Source: Nocardioides aquaticus (GTDB taxonomy: Bacteria; Actinomycetota; Actinomycetes; Propionibacteriales; Nocardioidaceae). Taken from it: a stretch of DNA of 64,000 nucleotides. The number at the start of each line of letters is the position of its first letter. Positions within the stretch are counted from its first letter, which is position 1. The notes beneath the pieces are model-generated. The model had not been told where the DNA came from and made no database searches. It worked only from the letters and a program-made list of their open reading frames with translations. The translations under genes were made by a program, and so were the position numbers. This document shows positions 9,942-18,617 of the stretch, piece by piece. The stretch covers positions 2,914,001 to 2,978,000 of the forward strand of contig NZ_CP075371.1 in NCBI RefSeq assembly GCF_018459925.1, read 5' to 3'.

Positions 9942-11045
9942 CTACCCAAGCATGCGGGCAATCTGCGACACCCACATTCGAACCACACTTCGGTCGCCAT
10001 GCTTGAAGTGCCGCATATGAGACAATCTATTACGAACTGGAATCACATCTTGGCCAAATTTCGTCCACACGACTGGCGCGAGGCCCAAGTTGTCGAATTG
10101 ATTTGATGTAACGATTTCGATGAGTTCCCCCAGGCTCAACCATTCAATTGGATCTCGCAATTCCTTCGAAGATTTTATTGATACGGAACCATCAATCATC
10201 GCGCGTCCCAAAACCTTTCCATTGAGATCGCCGTGAAGCACACTACCCCGCCACTTGTTCCCAAATTTAATTACCGCAGCACTGCGCAACGCCAATCGGA
10301 TGGTACGTTCGATCGTCCAAAGATCACTAGCGATCTCGTCTAGCTCGGATTGCGGTTCGAGTTGTTCCGCTAGCGTCGTTGCTAACTCCTCTCGAAGCTC
10401 CCCAAACCGCAACGGCGCGGTTAATGCGTATGGATCCCCCTCGCAGCACAGCGCAATTCCGGCACCACGTAACGCCTCAATCTCGCGAGCGTCAAGAACG
10501 TCAAAGATTGCAGATGGTCCGAGTTGTCCGTCGTACATCGCACGATCAAGTGACGCAAGCACTGCCACCCCCAACTCGGTTAGCGATGTTCGATATACGG
10601 CACTCAATGACGCGCCTAGTTGAACCGCCGGGTAGACGGACTCTGGATCTTCGTTGGTTGCCGGCAACGTTTCCAAGAAAAATGGTGACGCGTCATCAAT
10701 CAATGAACTTCCGGGTACTGGCGCGAATGCGACACGAGGAGCCGACGACCAAAGACACACTTCAACACCGCGGCTGAGCAACTCGGAAACTGTTTGTCGC
10801 AGCCTACCGAGAGTCGGTTCGATGAACTGACGCGTCGCGTACCGCTCTAGTCCCGTGACGTGGATTTGCCTATCGGTTGACTCTGGATCGAGGCTGCCGA
10901 CGTCAACAACAACTGAGGACATTTCCCAGACGCGCTCCGTTAGGCCTGCAAACGCGGCGCCGTGCTGCACGAATACTAGTTTGTGACGCCTCAGTCGCTC
11001 TTGCAGTTCGAGGCGCGTCGCCCCTGCGTGATTTTCGATACTCAT
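9942..11045 (-). CDS. HEPN-domain protein (Swt1-like HEPN at C-terminus), candidate RNase effector
   Basis: A protein of 367 residues. The C-terminal 140 residues resemble Swt1-type HEPN domains: SDLWTIERTIRLALR, a WLSLGELIEIV segment, and the HEPN motif RNRLSH with R338 and H343 (R-x4-H). HEPN domains with this motif are usually metal-independent RNases in toxin or defence systems. The N-terminal 230 residues are not recognised; they contain alternating beta and helix stretches such as SSVVVDVGSL and GVEVCLWSSAP. The start overlaps the stop of the upstream ATPase gene (ATGA), so the two form one operon. Base composition is clearly less GC-rich than in the flanking genes, a sign of transfer. 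Role as effector is inferred. Confidence 0.7.
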   Translation of the reverse strand: MSIENHAGATRLELQERLRRHKLVFVQHGAAFAGLTERVWEMSSVVVDVGSLDPESTDRQIHVTGLERYATRQFIEPTLGRLRQTVSELLSRGVEVCLWSSAPRVAFAPVPGSSLIDDASPFFLETLPATNEDPESVYPAVQLGASLSAVYRTSLTELGVAVLASLDRAMYDGQLGPSAIFDVLDAREIEALRGAGIALCCEGDPYALTAPLRFGELREELATTLAEQLEPQSELDEIASDLWTIERTIRLALRSAAVIKFGNKWRGSVLHGDLNGKVLGRAMIDGSVSIKSSKELRDPIEWLSLGELIEIVTSNQFDNLGLAPVVWTKFGQDVIPVRNRLSHMRHFKHGDRSVVRMWVSQIARMLG

Positions 11046-12784
11046 AAGAACTGCAGTACTGGCGTGAGTTCGAACTGCTGACCTCGCCGCTCGACCAATC
11101 CAAGGCTGAGAAGGTGACCCAAGGCCGATGGCAGCTCATCCGCAAACGCGGCGAAGTCGTCGTTGTTCGTCTCGAGCACCTCAAGCAGGAACGCCTCGTC
11201 CGGGTAATATCTGCGAACGTGGTTCACCATCTCCTGCATGTGGCCGGCTATGACTAGACGCCAGTCCTCTAGCGCCTTAAGGACGTCGACTCGGTCCATC
11301 TGCCGGTGAAACACGTCGAGCGGCAATCGAAGCACGACATTCGACGCTAAGTGCCTGTACAGGTACGCATGTCCACCAGTGGCTTCGTATAGAGCTTCTA
11401 ACGCTCCCTCAGAAATACCGATTCCCATGCGCCTTCCAACTGATAGCGCAAGCTCATCCGCCTCGTACCGCTCAAAAGGTGATACGAAGTTGGACTTTGC
11501 CCAAGAGAAGAGCGGATTCGGACGTCCAAACAGCCGACCGCTTTCTGTGATTGCGCTCGTCAAACCGGACAGCACGAAGGTGAAGTTGGAGTTTTCCTGA
11601 ACCAGACTGCGGAGAATGCCCAGGAATTGAGCAACGGAGGTCATGTCGCCCTCCTGAACGTCAATCCGGTCTGAGGGAGTGAGATATTCGATCTCATCTA
11701 GCATTAGGACCACACGCACACCATCATCCGCATTTCCACGAAGAATCTTTTGCAATGCACGTTTAAAGTCGGTCATTGAGGCGTCGGCAGCGAGGCTGCC
11801 CAACTCCTTCGTGCGTAGTTGCCGCGATCGGAGTTGGTCCAGGATGTCCAGCCGCAGATCTCGAATGAGTTCGGGTATGGGATCGTCTGGCGGCGAGGGT
11901 AGACTTTCTAAATCTCGTAGAACCACAATAGAAGTGGGACTCTCAAGGACTTCTGCTAATTCTGTGAGGACGCTCGTTTTTCCTGCCTTACGCAGCCCGT
12001 AGAGACCCGTAACTCGCTGGTTCTGAATATCATCCTTTAAGGACTGCAAAAGTTTGCGCCGCCCAAAGAACCGTTCACCTCTGACGGGCGTGGTCTCGTA
12101 AAATAAGTCTCTCGAGAAGGTATAGTCGCGGAGAAGCGAGACAAAGCTCACCGGGTCATCAGGATCTGCCAGGATCAACGGAATAGTCAAGAACCCGCCA
12201 GTTGACCAATCGTCGACTTTCTCTCGAAGTCGCGGGTCTGGTGACCAAAAGAACATTATGTCGGGTGTTACCTCGCGCGGGAACTCCTTTAGTGCGCTTC
12301 GAGCGGCTTTGAACGTGCGAATTTGCAGGTCCTTATGGCGGCTATAGAAGAACATCACCTCACGCGTTAGACCAAAAGCAGCCTCAATAGCGCCACTGAA
12401 CCTAACCAATGCTACATAACTGTCCTCAAATGAAGGTACCTTGCAGGGACCAGCATAGAAAAACTGCGACCCGAGTCGCGTTAGGGCTTGCTGGTGTTGT
12501 GCAGCGACCGGGAAGTCGCGTACCAATCGAGAAACGTTTCGTAGAACATCCTCATGGGAGGGCGCACGAACGGCGCCAGCATTCCACCCTACAACTCTTG
12601 AGGATGACGAACCCTTGAGTCGGTCTCCCAAGTCCCCGTAAGCCAGCAAGACGCGCTCTGCTACATCCGGTCGCACACTCGTACTTGCGCTTCGGGCAAA
12701 CTCGCCGAGCTCAGCCAATTTCCTGATCACGTCACTCGACGTGACCCCCAGTTGCTTTGCCAACTCGTGTACACGGACGGTCAT
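11042..12784 (-). CDS. ATPase with N-terminal IF2_N domain, partner of the HEPN protein
   Basis: A 580-residue protein. Residues 1-50 (VRVHELAKQLGVTSSDVIRK followed by LAELGEF) match the IF2_N fold of translation initiation factor IF-2, yet the rest has nothing to do with IF-2. A middle region of about 180 residues is unassigned. From about 240 there is an ATPase like those of STAND or archaeal-ATPase families: RFFGR, then G263-LRKAGKT with K269, and Walker B MLDEIEY with D363 and E364. A winged-helix-like tail follows. The ATG at 12784 was chosen because AAAGGGGG precedes it and the IF2_N domain starts at once; longer frames have no support. It is lower in GC than its neighbours and is coupled to the HEPN gene. 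A sensor or switch role is inferred. Confidence 0.7.
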   Translation of the reverse strand: MTVRVHELAKQLGVTSSDVIRKLAELGEFARSASTSVRPDVAERVLLAYGDLGDRLKGSSSSRVVGWNAGAVRAPSHEDVLRNVSRLVRDFPVAAQHQQALTRLGSQFFYAGPCKVPSFEDSYVALVRFSGAIEAAFGLTREVMFFYSRHKDLQIRTFKAARSALKEFPREVTPDIMFFWSPDPRLREKVDDWSTGGFLTIPLILADPDDPVSFVSLLRDYTFSRDLFYETTPVRGERFFGRRKLLQSLKDDIQNQRVTGLYGLRKAGKTSVLTELAEVLESPTSIVVLRDLESLPSPPDDPIPELIRDLRLDILDQLRSRQLRTKELGSLAADASMTDFKRALQKILRGNADDGVRVVLMLDEIEYLTPSDRIDVQEGDMTSVAQFLGILRSLVQENSNFTFVLSGLTSAITESGRLFGRPNPLFSWAKSNFVSPFERYEADELALSVGRRMGIGISEGALEALYEATGGHAYLYRHLASNVVLRLPLDVFHRQMDRVDVLKALEDWRLVIAGHMQEMVNHVRRYYPDEAFLLEVLETNNDDFAAFADELPSALGHLLSLGLVERRGQQFELTPVLQFL

Positions 12785-13381
12785 GGAGCCCCCTTTGGTG
12801 GCGATAGTCTCGCACGAGGTCATACAACGAAGTCGACATTGACGCGCTCGGCAACTATCCATGACGTGCAGTCCAGTCAGAGGGGGCGCATCGGACGTGC
12901 CGATAGAGCACCCTGTCGGCCGGTGGCAAGCTCGCGCAGACCGCGGGGCGGTCTGGAATGGCCAGTGCATTCCACCCCGGGTGCCCCCTCGGGCTGTAAC
13001 GGTCAAAGGTGCATCCAGTGTGTCGTTGCACCAGCGACTGGTGCAGCGAGCCGACCCGGCGTCGCCGCCGAGACGACCATGCCAACCCAGGCCGTTCACG
13101 CGTCCATGGCCTACCCCATCCAGGTAGCCGGCTGCGAGGTACGAGGTCGTGAATGGTCGTTTGGCCCTTCGTTCGAGCCCGCCATGACCCCGACCCAGTT
13201 AGCCGCGGTCTCCTTCGATGGGCCCCACGGGCCGCCCAGCGAGCTCCGGCCCACCATCATTCCGGATCCCGGCGGAAGTGGGCAAGGTTCGTCCGATCGG
13301 TCCGACGCCGAGGTGAGCCTAGTGCGCCAGCTGTCTTGCCGCGATGATGGACGCGGGCTGGTGGTTCGCGGAGGGGGAGCA
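12785..13381. other. Intergenic region with a near-perfect stem-loop
   Basis: About 600 bases lie between the divergent starts of the ATPase gene and the gene at 13382. No coding sequence is convincing here. At 13024-13048 an imperfect palindrome (GCACCAG-CGA-CTGGTGC with further pairing outside) could be an operator or a hairpin. The region probably contains the promoters of both flanking units, but no clear -10 or -35 element can be named. Confidence 0.4.
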
Positions 13382-13771
13382 GTGAACGAAGAGGATTACA
13401 CCGCAGCGCTCAACGAGCTCTACAGATCAATCGGGGAACTTGATGAGCCAGATCTTTTGCAGAGCGTCGTCCTGGCGAGCACGGAGGGACGCACCGGACG
13501 GATCAGAATGCTGCGAGCCATGCAGGCCTTGCGACGCGAGTACGAGACTCGGTCCGCCCGCGCTGAGAGGGTCTTATCCCGGTTGAATGAGGTGGTCAGG
13601 ACCGACGCGGGCGGTGAGGTCCAGGGCATCTCCATTGTTATCGACGAAGATGTGAAATCCCCTCTCGCTCGATCCGTCGACGTGACGGCCGAGGGTCGAC
13701 AGTTGGACGAGATCGTCGATCTGCTGACCGACCTGATGAATGACGTTGAGGCCGACGATGACTCTCGATGA
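13382..13771 (+). CDS. Small helical protein of unknown function, upstream partner of a nuclease-like gene
   Basis: A protein of 129 residues with no recognised domain. It is acidic and mostly helical (ELYRSIGELDEPDLLQSVVL, then RIRMLRAMQALRREYE) with an acidic C-terminal tail. The GTG start was chosen because GGAGGGGGA lies four to five bases upstream; the frame is open for 600 bases before it, but that part reads as non-coding. The stop lies 13 bases inside the next frame, which starts at 13758, so the two genes are probably one operon. Given the nuclease-like partner, a defence or restriction role is possible but not shown. Confidence 0.6.
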   Translation: MNEEDYTAALNELYRSIGELDEPDLLQSVVLASTEGRTGRIRMLRAMQALRREYETRSARAERVLSRLNEVVRTDAGGEVQGISIVIDEDVKSPLARSVDVTAEGRQLDEIVDLLTDLMNDVEADDDSR

Positions 13772-14425
13772 GAAGGCGTTCCGACGGAAGCTGAACGGCC
13801 TCCTGCGCACCATTCCCGGGGGTGGTGGGCGCAGTGTCATTCCCCCCGAGCGCTCAAGGGCAAGTTGTACGAAATTTGGGTGGCGATCGAGATCATGGAT
13901 CAGCTCCACAAACTAGAGGGCTACGTCCCAACTATGCGCCGCGGCACCCGTCTCGTTCTGCGCAACAAAGGCGGTGGCATCAGCATGGCGTACACGAGTT
14001 TCAAGCTCACGCATCCGACTGAGACCGACCTCGAGCTCTGGACGGACATCGAATTCGTTGCCATGAGTCACACTCAACTGGGCTATAACTACCCACCCGC
14101 GCCGGCGTTCTACCACGAGCTTGACCTCGTGATTGTGGAGGCGGGCACGACCGGGCGCCCCCGCCACGATGAGATCGTCCTTGCGGTCGAGTGCAAGAAC
14201 ACGTCGACCTTTGAGAAGCGGATGGCTCGGGAAGCCTTGGGCCTACGCCGCGAGCTGAGTCTCCTCGTCGCGGCGTCAACTCGCTTTCAGCAATGGCCAT
14301 ATCACGACGTGCACGCGGAGCCCGCGTCAGCCCTCCTCGTCTATGCCGACGACCCCGCCGTAACCAACTTCAACGGCCCTGGTCTTCTATACGGCATTCA
14401 CTTCGCGCACCTCGCTGCACCCTAA
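13758..14425 (+). pseudogene. PD-(D/E)xK nuclease-like protein, possibly frameshifted
   Basis: The main body (13865-14425) encodes HELDLVIVEAG followed by EIVLAVECKNTS, a typical PD-(D/E)xK core (D, then E-x-K), with a helical segment after it as in restriction-type nucleases. A start at ATG 13758, overlapping the upstream gene, opens a plausible N-terminus (MTLDEKAFRRKLNGLLRTI) but in another frame. Joining the two needs one frame change near 13850-13860. Alternatively the gene starts at TTG 13865, behind AAGGG, and is intact at 186 residues. I favour a frameshift because the first frame reads naturally up to PPERSRA and the second resumes with KGKLYEIW. It could also be a base-calling error. 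Confidence 0.55.
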
Positions 14426-15249
14426 TCCGATGATGGCGCCAGCCACTTAACTGGGCCGGTCAGGTAAAGCATCTCGCCGAATCTCTCATCAAATCGGATG
14501 CGCCTCGGTTACCAATGGTGAGCAAAACTTCGATGGCGACCGCCGGACTCAAGTTTCGTGGGGGGTGGCGGACTTGGCCCCTACAAGGCCTGTTTCCTAC
14601 CGCCGCTAAGCGGCGTAACTGCTGTTGCGTCCGCGCAGGCACGCTACGGGTCGATGACGGGGGCCACTGGCCAGCTCTTCGCGATATCGAGTCACAAGGT
14701 TGACGACAGCCAGAACAACGCCTCCACGAGGCCGTTATGAGGACGCACGTGACTCCTCACTCAGACGGCGGTCACACGGTTGTTCGCAGTTTCACGCAAG
14801 AGACCACTTTCCCGTTCACGAGGCGAGACCACGCGAATTGAACTATTGCATCAAGTGATGTCCTCGATCCACGCGGACGGGCGTTCCCGGCGGGGTGCCG
14901 TCGCGGAGGTTCAACCCGATCCCCATTGCTCCGCGAAGGCCGTCCTAACTCAGGGACTAGTTCACGCGGTTCCGCCGTCGGCGGACGTTGACCGGCCAAC
15001 GTCACACCCTCCCGTCCCCAAGAGGCATTCGCTGGTCTGAAGCATGGTTAGAGAGCCTGGACTAAGGCAACGGCGACCCGATGCGGCCAGCCCTTATACT
15101 GAGGCCGCTGTTCGATGGACTGAAGGCCTTCGCCCAGGAGGCGAAGTGGCGAGACGCCCAAGGTGCCGGAAGTTCAAGTGAGCGGCCGAGGCGCGGTGGG
15201 TCCTCGTTAGTGAGGGCTCGCCCCCGAGTCGCGCTCGGGTTGGAGCGCC
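14426..15249. other. Long stretch without a convincing gene
   Basis: About 820 bases between the nuclease-like gene and the terminator of the TIR gene. Short open frames occur on both strands, but none has a ribosome binding site with a plausible domain or codon pattern. I see no RNA gene. It may be a remnant of lost cargo. Confidence 0.4.
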
Positions 15250-15298
15250 GCCCCCGTCTAGGCGCGGGCCATGATGATGGCCCCACCTAGGCGGGGGC
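15250..15298 (-). terminator. Stem-loop terminator of the TIR gene
   Basis: GCCCCCGTCTAGGCGCGGGC and GGCCCCACCTAGGCGGGGGC pair imperfectly around a short ATGATGAT loop. It lies 17 bases past the stop of the TIR gene, read leftwards. Confidence 0.55.
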
Positions 15299-15314
15299 CC
15301 GCCCGGTGAGAAAC

Positions 15315-16196
15315 TCAGTCCAGGAACGGCGACTCTGCCGGGGGCCTTAGAAGTGCCATGTTTACGCGAAGACCCGCCCGGTTGAGTTCCGCGGCGAAGT
15401 CCCGCAGATCCTCGCGAGTCTTGACTGGGGCACCCTTCGACATGTCGAAGGTTCGCCCCTTCGGGGATGCCAATTGGAGCGTCTTTTTGTTGTTGGCCAG
15501 GAACTTCCAACCTTGCGAGACCGCGTTGTCGAAGAGCAGTTCGAGTTCTTGGTGCAGCACCTTGCTCTCCAGCCCGTCCGATTGAATAGCCGTCCGGCGC
15601 CCCGTCCTCGCCGATCGTGAGCCAGAACCGGCAGTCTTGGCCGTCTTTGTCTTTGGTCGCGAGGCGACCACACCAACGTCGTGCCCACCGTTTGGCTCGT
15701 CCAATGTGATGGCCTCGCCGCCCCGGTTGGTGCGCCCGTGTTTCAAAATTGCCCGCTCCACCGAAAGCACCGCGCTGTTCAGGGCAGCAGCGATGTTGTT
15801 GTCACTCCGCTCGGTGTAGTGCAACCGGGTAAGCCCGAAAACGTCGGACGGCAACCTCAACTCGGAACTGGTGGCGAGCAGGAAGGTGCGCTCCAGCCCG
15901 AGTGCGCCAGCGAAGAGCCCGAACTCCAAGATGACGTTGTCGCGCACGGCGGCCGACTCCGCGCCGCGGCTCACTGTCATGTCGTCTGGGGTGGCGATCA
16001 GGACGGCGTAGTCAACGTCGCGCGCTACTTCGAGCAGCGACGGCAGCGCATACCCGGACGGTTCAAAGACGTGCTGCCAGAGGACAACCTCGCATATCCT
16101 ACGGGTCTCCAACTGGTCCTGCAGGTTGGCCGCGACCCGCTGCCCCTCCGAGGATGAGCCAATGAATAGTCGGACGGGGCGAGTGGGAGCAGGCAC
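15315..16196 (-). CDS. CAP12/Pycsar-type TIR-domain protein with unknown C-terminal domain
   Basis: A 293-residue protein. Residues 8-135 match the TIR domain of CAP12/Pycsar effectors (PF10137 type): RLFIGSSSEGQRVAANLQ, a VDYAVLIATPDD strand, and RDNVILEFGLFAGALG with the presumed catalytic E91. Known members cleave NAD+ once a cyclic nucleotide is bound, killing the infected cell. A basic Ser/Thr linker (about 165-205) leads to a C-terminal domain (about 210-293) containing WKFLANNKKTLQLASPKGR; it is not STING-like and not recognised, though its pattern recalls HicA-like dsRNA-binding folds. No cyclase gene is adjacent. The start is GTG with a weak ribosome site. An IS3 element lies only 86 bases upstream and may alter its expression. 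Confidence 0.75.
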   Translation of the reverse strand: MPAPTRPVRLFIGSSSEGQRVAANLQDQLETRRICEVVLWQHVFEPSGYALPSLLEVARDVDYAVLIATPDDMTVSRGAESAAVRDNVILEFGLFAGALGLERTFLLATSSELRLPSDVFGLTRLHYTERSDNNIAAALNSAVLSVERAILKHGRTNRGGEAITLDEPNGGHDVGVVASRPKTKTAKTAGSGSRSARTGRRTAIQSDGLESKVLHQELELLFDNAVSQGWKFLANNKKTLQLASPKGRTFDMSKGAPVKTREDLRDFAAELNRAGLRVNMALLRPPAESPFLD

Positions 16197-16319
16197 CGTC
16201 CAACCCTAGGCGAGCGCCCCTTCAACCGCCCGAGCGTCTTGCGTTTCGCAGGCGAACCATGCCAAGACAGCTCGTACGGGACTGCCCCAGGTTTGGTTGA
16301 CACTCGGGGTTGATGGTTC

Positions 16320-17204
16320 TCAGGCCGCGTCTGCGGCTGCGTAGATCATCTCAAACTCGATCGGGGTGAGCTTGCCGAGGGCTCGTTGGCGACGGCGGCG
16401 GTTGTACTTCGTTTCGATCCAGCTGACGATCGCGAGGCGCAGTTCTTCGCGGCTGTCCCAGCGGCGGGTGTCGAGGACGTTCTTCTGCAGCAGCGAGAAG
16501 AAGCTCTCCATGGCTGCGTTGTCACTGCTCGATCCGACTCGGCCCATCGAGCCGCGCAGCCCGTTGTTCTTCAGCAGGCGAACCACCTTCTTGGAACGGA
16601 ATTGAGATCCTCGGTCGCTGTGCACGATGGTTCCCTCCGGTGAGCGCAGGGCGATCGCGTTGCGCAGCGCGGCGGCAGCGAGTCCGGACTTCATCCGTGA
16701 GTCGATGGAGTAGCCGACGATCTTGTTGGAGTAGCAGTCCTTGACCGCACACAGGTAGAGCTTCCCCTCCCTGGTGGGGTGCTCGGAGATGTCGGTGAGC
16801 CAGACCTGGTTCGGGCCGGAGGTCGCCCCCACGAAGTCGTGGCTCACCCGGCCCTCCTCATCGACGCTCGCGAGCAGGTCGTCATGGACAGCCGGACCGG
16901 GCTTGCCGGCCTTACCCCGACGACGGTGGTGGGAGGCGAAGACCCCTGCGGTTGAGCACAGTCGCCACACCCGGTTCTCGCTGGCGGTGATGCCGACGTC
17001 GGCAAGCTCGTCGGCGACGAACCGGTAGCCCAGGGTGGGGTCATCGGCGTGGATGCCCAGCACGACGTCGATGACGTGTGCGTCATCCCAGTCCCGTTGG
17101 GACACCGGGTCTTTGAGCCACTTGTAGTACCCCTGGGGCGACAGCCCCAGGACCCTGCACGCCACCGCGACCGGCACCCTGATGCGGGCACCGGTCGCGG
17201 CCAT
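16320..17204 (-). CDS. IS3-family transposase OrfB (DDE integrase domain)
   Basis: A protein of 294 residues with a helix-rich HTH_21-like N-terminus (YYKWLKDPVSQRDWDD) and an rve integrase core. The DDE residues lie in VWLTDIS, VHSDRGSQF and AMESFFSLL. The frame is open upstream of the ATG as KIVFPLVRE, which joins to OrfA by a -1 shift at the GGGAAAATAG site (17225-17234). The functional transposase is therefore most likely an OrfAB fusion made by programmed frameshifting, as known for IS3. Confidence 0.92.
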   Translation of the reverse strand: MAATGARIRVPVAVACRVLGLSPQGYYKWLKDPVSQRDWDDAHVIDVVLGIHADDPTLGYRFVADELADVGITASENRVWRLCSTAGVFASHHRRRGKAGKPGPAVHDDLLASVDEEGRVSHDFVGATSGPNQVWLTDISEHPTREGKLYLCAVKDCYSNKIVGYSIDSRMKSGLAAAALRNAIALRSPEGTIVHSDRGSQFRSKKVVRLLKNNGLRGSMGRVGSSSDNAAMESFFSLLQKNVLDTRRWDSREELRLAIVSWIETKYNRRRRQRALGKLTPIEFEMIYAAADAA

Positions 17205-17224
17205 CTCACGGACGAGCGGGAAGA

Positions 17225-17512
17225 CTATTTTCCCGGCAGGTTCGCCTGCGACAGATAGGCAGCTGCCCGGCGCAGGACCTCGTTCTCCTGCTCCAGCAGC
17301 CGGATCCGCTTCTTGGTCTCACGCAGCTCGACACGCTCAGCGTCGGTGAGGCCGGGACGGTGACCGTCCTGGACATCAGCACGCTTGAGCCAGTTCGACA
17401 GCGTGCCTTCAGAGATCCCGAAGTCCTTCGCGATCTGGGACAACGGAGCCTGACCCTTACGGGCCACTGCCACGACATCGTCGCGGAACTCCTTCGGGTA
17501 TGCCTTCGCCAT
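17225..17512 (-). CDS. IS3-family transposase OrfA (HTH)
   Basis: A protein of 95 residues: MAKAYPKEFRDDVVAVARKG with the HTH LSQIAKDFGISEGTLSNWLK, then a leucine-zipper-like tail (ETKKRIRLLEQENEVLRRAA). It binds the IS ends. The ATG at 17512 is preferred over one three codons earlier because GGAAGG sits at suitable distance from it. Its end, NLPGK, overlaps the frameshift site leading into OrfB. Confidence 0.9.
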   Translation of the reverse strand: MAKAYPKEFRDDVVAVARKGQAPLSQIAKDFGISEGTLSNWLKRADVQDGHRPGLTDAERVELRETKKRIRLLEQENEVLRRAAAYLSQANLPGK

Positions 17513-17816
17513 GGTCGACATCCTTCCAGCGAGGACGGATCCTCACAGGTCAGGTGTCAACCAAAGTCTGGGCAGACCCTACAGCAGCGACTGGCCACCG
17601 TGAACCGGTACTAGCCAAGACCTATCGCCGCCTCAGGGACCCGGGACGCTCCACACAGATCCGCTCCTCTCGCGTGTGCATCTTTGTGACCTTGATGTTG
17701 CGACGGTGGTCCGAATGCGCCACGTAACCCACCCGTCACCAGGGGGTGCGGATTCAGCCGGCAGCAACAGCCCCAATCCGCCAGCGACGTCGGACCTCTC
17801 TGGCACTCTCGGGCAC

Positions 17817-18590
17817 ATGCCAGGCGCCGCTCATGACGCAGCCACCCTCGCCGCCTTCCAATCCGGCGAGGAGAGACTCGTCTACGCCCGTTTCCGGTCA
17901 CGACCGAGTGCCGCGCCTTACTACTTGACTGAAGGTGGAGCTGCCGTTGTCGGTTTCCGCGCTTGGGTGACAGAGCATCTCGAGTGCCTTATGCCCAGTT
18001 GCTCCGATCGCCGACTCGTCCTCGTGAATCGCGCAGCTTCAGGACGTCGCGACGGCTTCAGTCATCGCGCAGGGTCGGGTGGACACGCACCGGAAAGTCT
18101 GTTCCACCAGCAAGGTAAGGCAGCCATCTTGGCCTGGGTCTCGAGTCGGTATCCGCATGTCGTCGCAGCCGCCGAAGTCCCTCTGCCGCAGCGATCGCGG
18201 GTCGCCGACGTGATGCTCACTTGGCCAGATGGCGCTCAGGTTGCCGTTGAAATCCAGTACGCGCAACTTGGAATTGAGGAATGGACCCAACGGAATCAGG
18301 CGTACCTGACTGCTGGCGTCACGCCGGTCTGGCTTTTTGGCCACCATGGCGCACAGATGCGGACCAGCGCGACGACCGAAGGGGCAACCCTGGTCAAGCT
18401 GTCCACCCTCCACCAACACATGCTCGGCCAAGGCGCTCAGCCGCTGTGGATCAACCCGATCGACGCAACCCTCGGCACGCCATGGGCCCGCGTCGCTCAT
18501 CCAGATGGTGGTGCAGAAGGCGCCCTAATCAACAGCTTTCAAGTCCATTGTCCGTTGGGGACCACGGCAGCTCGGTTTGCTGTGACCTGA
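17817..18590 (+). pseudogene. CoiA-like competence nuclease, 5' part, interrupted by an IS
   Basis: The 257 codons before the IS encode a CoiA-like protein: an N-terminal Cys pair (CLMPSC) with FSHRAG, then ESLFHQQGKAAILAW, and a PD-(D/E)xK-like core SRVADVML followed by VAVEIQYAQL. The first three bases of the IS, TGA at 18588-18590, act as the stop codon. Removing the IS and one copy of the ACC target duplication joins codon 18585-18587 in frame to 19967 and restores a 383-residue protein. CoiA proteins process DNA during natural transformation; actinobacterial relatives in islands may have other nuclease roles. The ATG at 17817 was chosen as the nearest start before the conserved region. 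Confidence 0.8.
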
Positions 18591-18617
18591 ATCGCCCCGG
18601 GTTTCGTGGAGGCTCGG

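Larger units (their letters stand above)
16283..17574 (-). mobile_element. IS3-family insertion sequence (first copy, 1292 bp)
   Basis: The ends are imperfect inverted repeats starting TGCCC and sharing TTTGGTTGACAC (16283-16303 and 17554-17574, 17 of 21 matches). Both flanks carry GAC (16280-16282 and 17575-17577), a 3-bp target duplication as expected for IS3. Two overlapping transposase frames fill the element. It appears complete and potentially active, and sits between the TIR gene and the CoiA-like gene. Confidence 0.9.

Noticed and set aside
12785..13099. Long N-terminal extension of the IF2_N ATPase
   Set aside because: The extra 105 residues lack family-like sequence, and a strong ribosome site precedes ATG 12784.
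12752..13381. N-terminal extension of the gene at 13382
   Set aside because: The frame is open but reads as GC-rich non-coding sequence, and a good ribosome site precedes GTG 13382.
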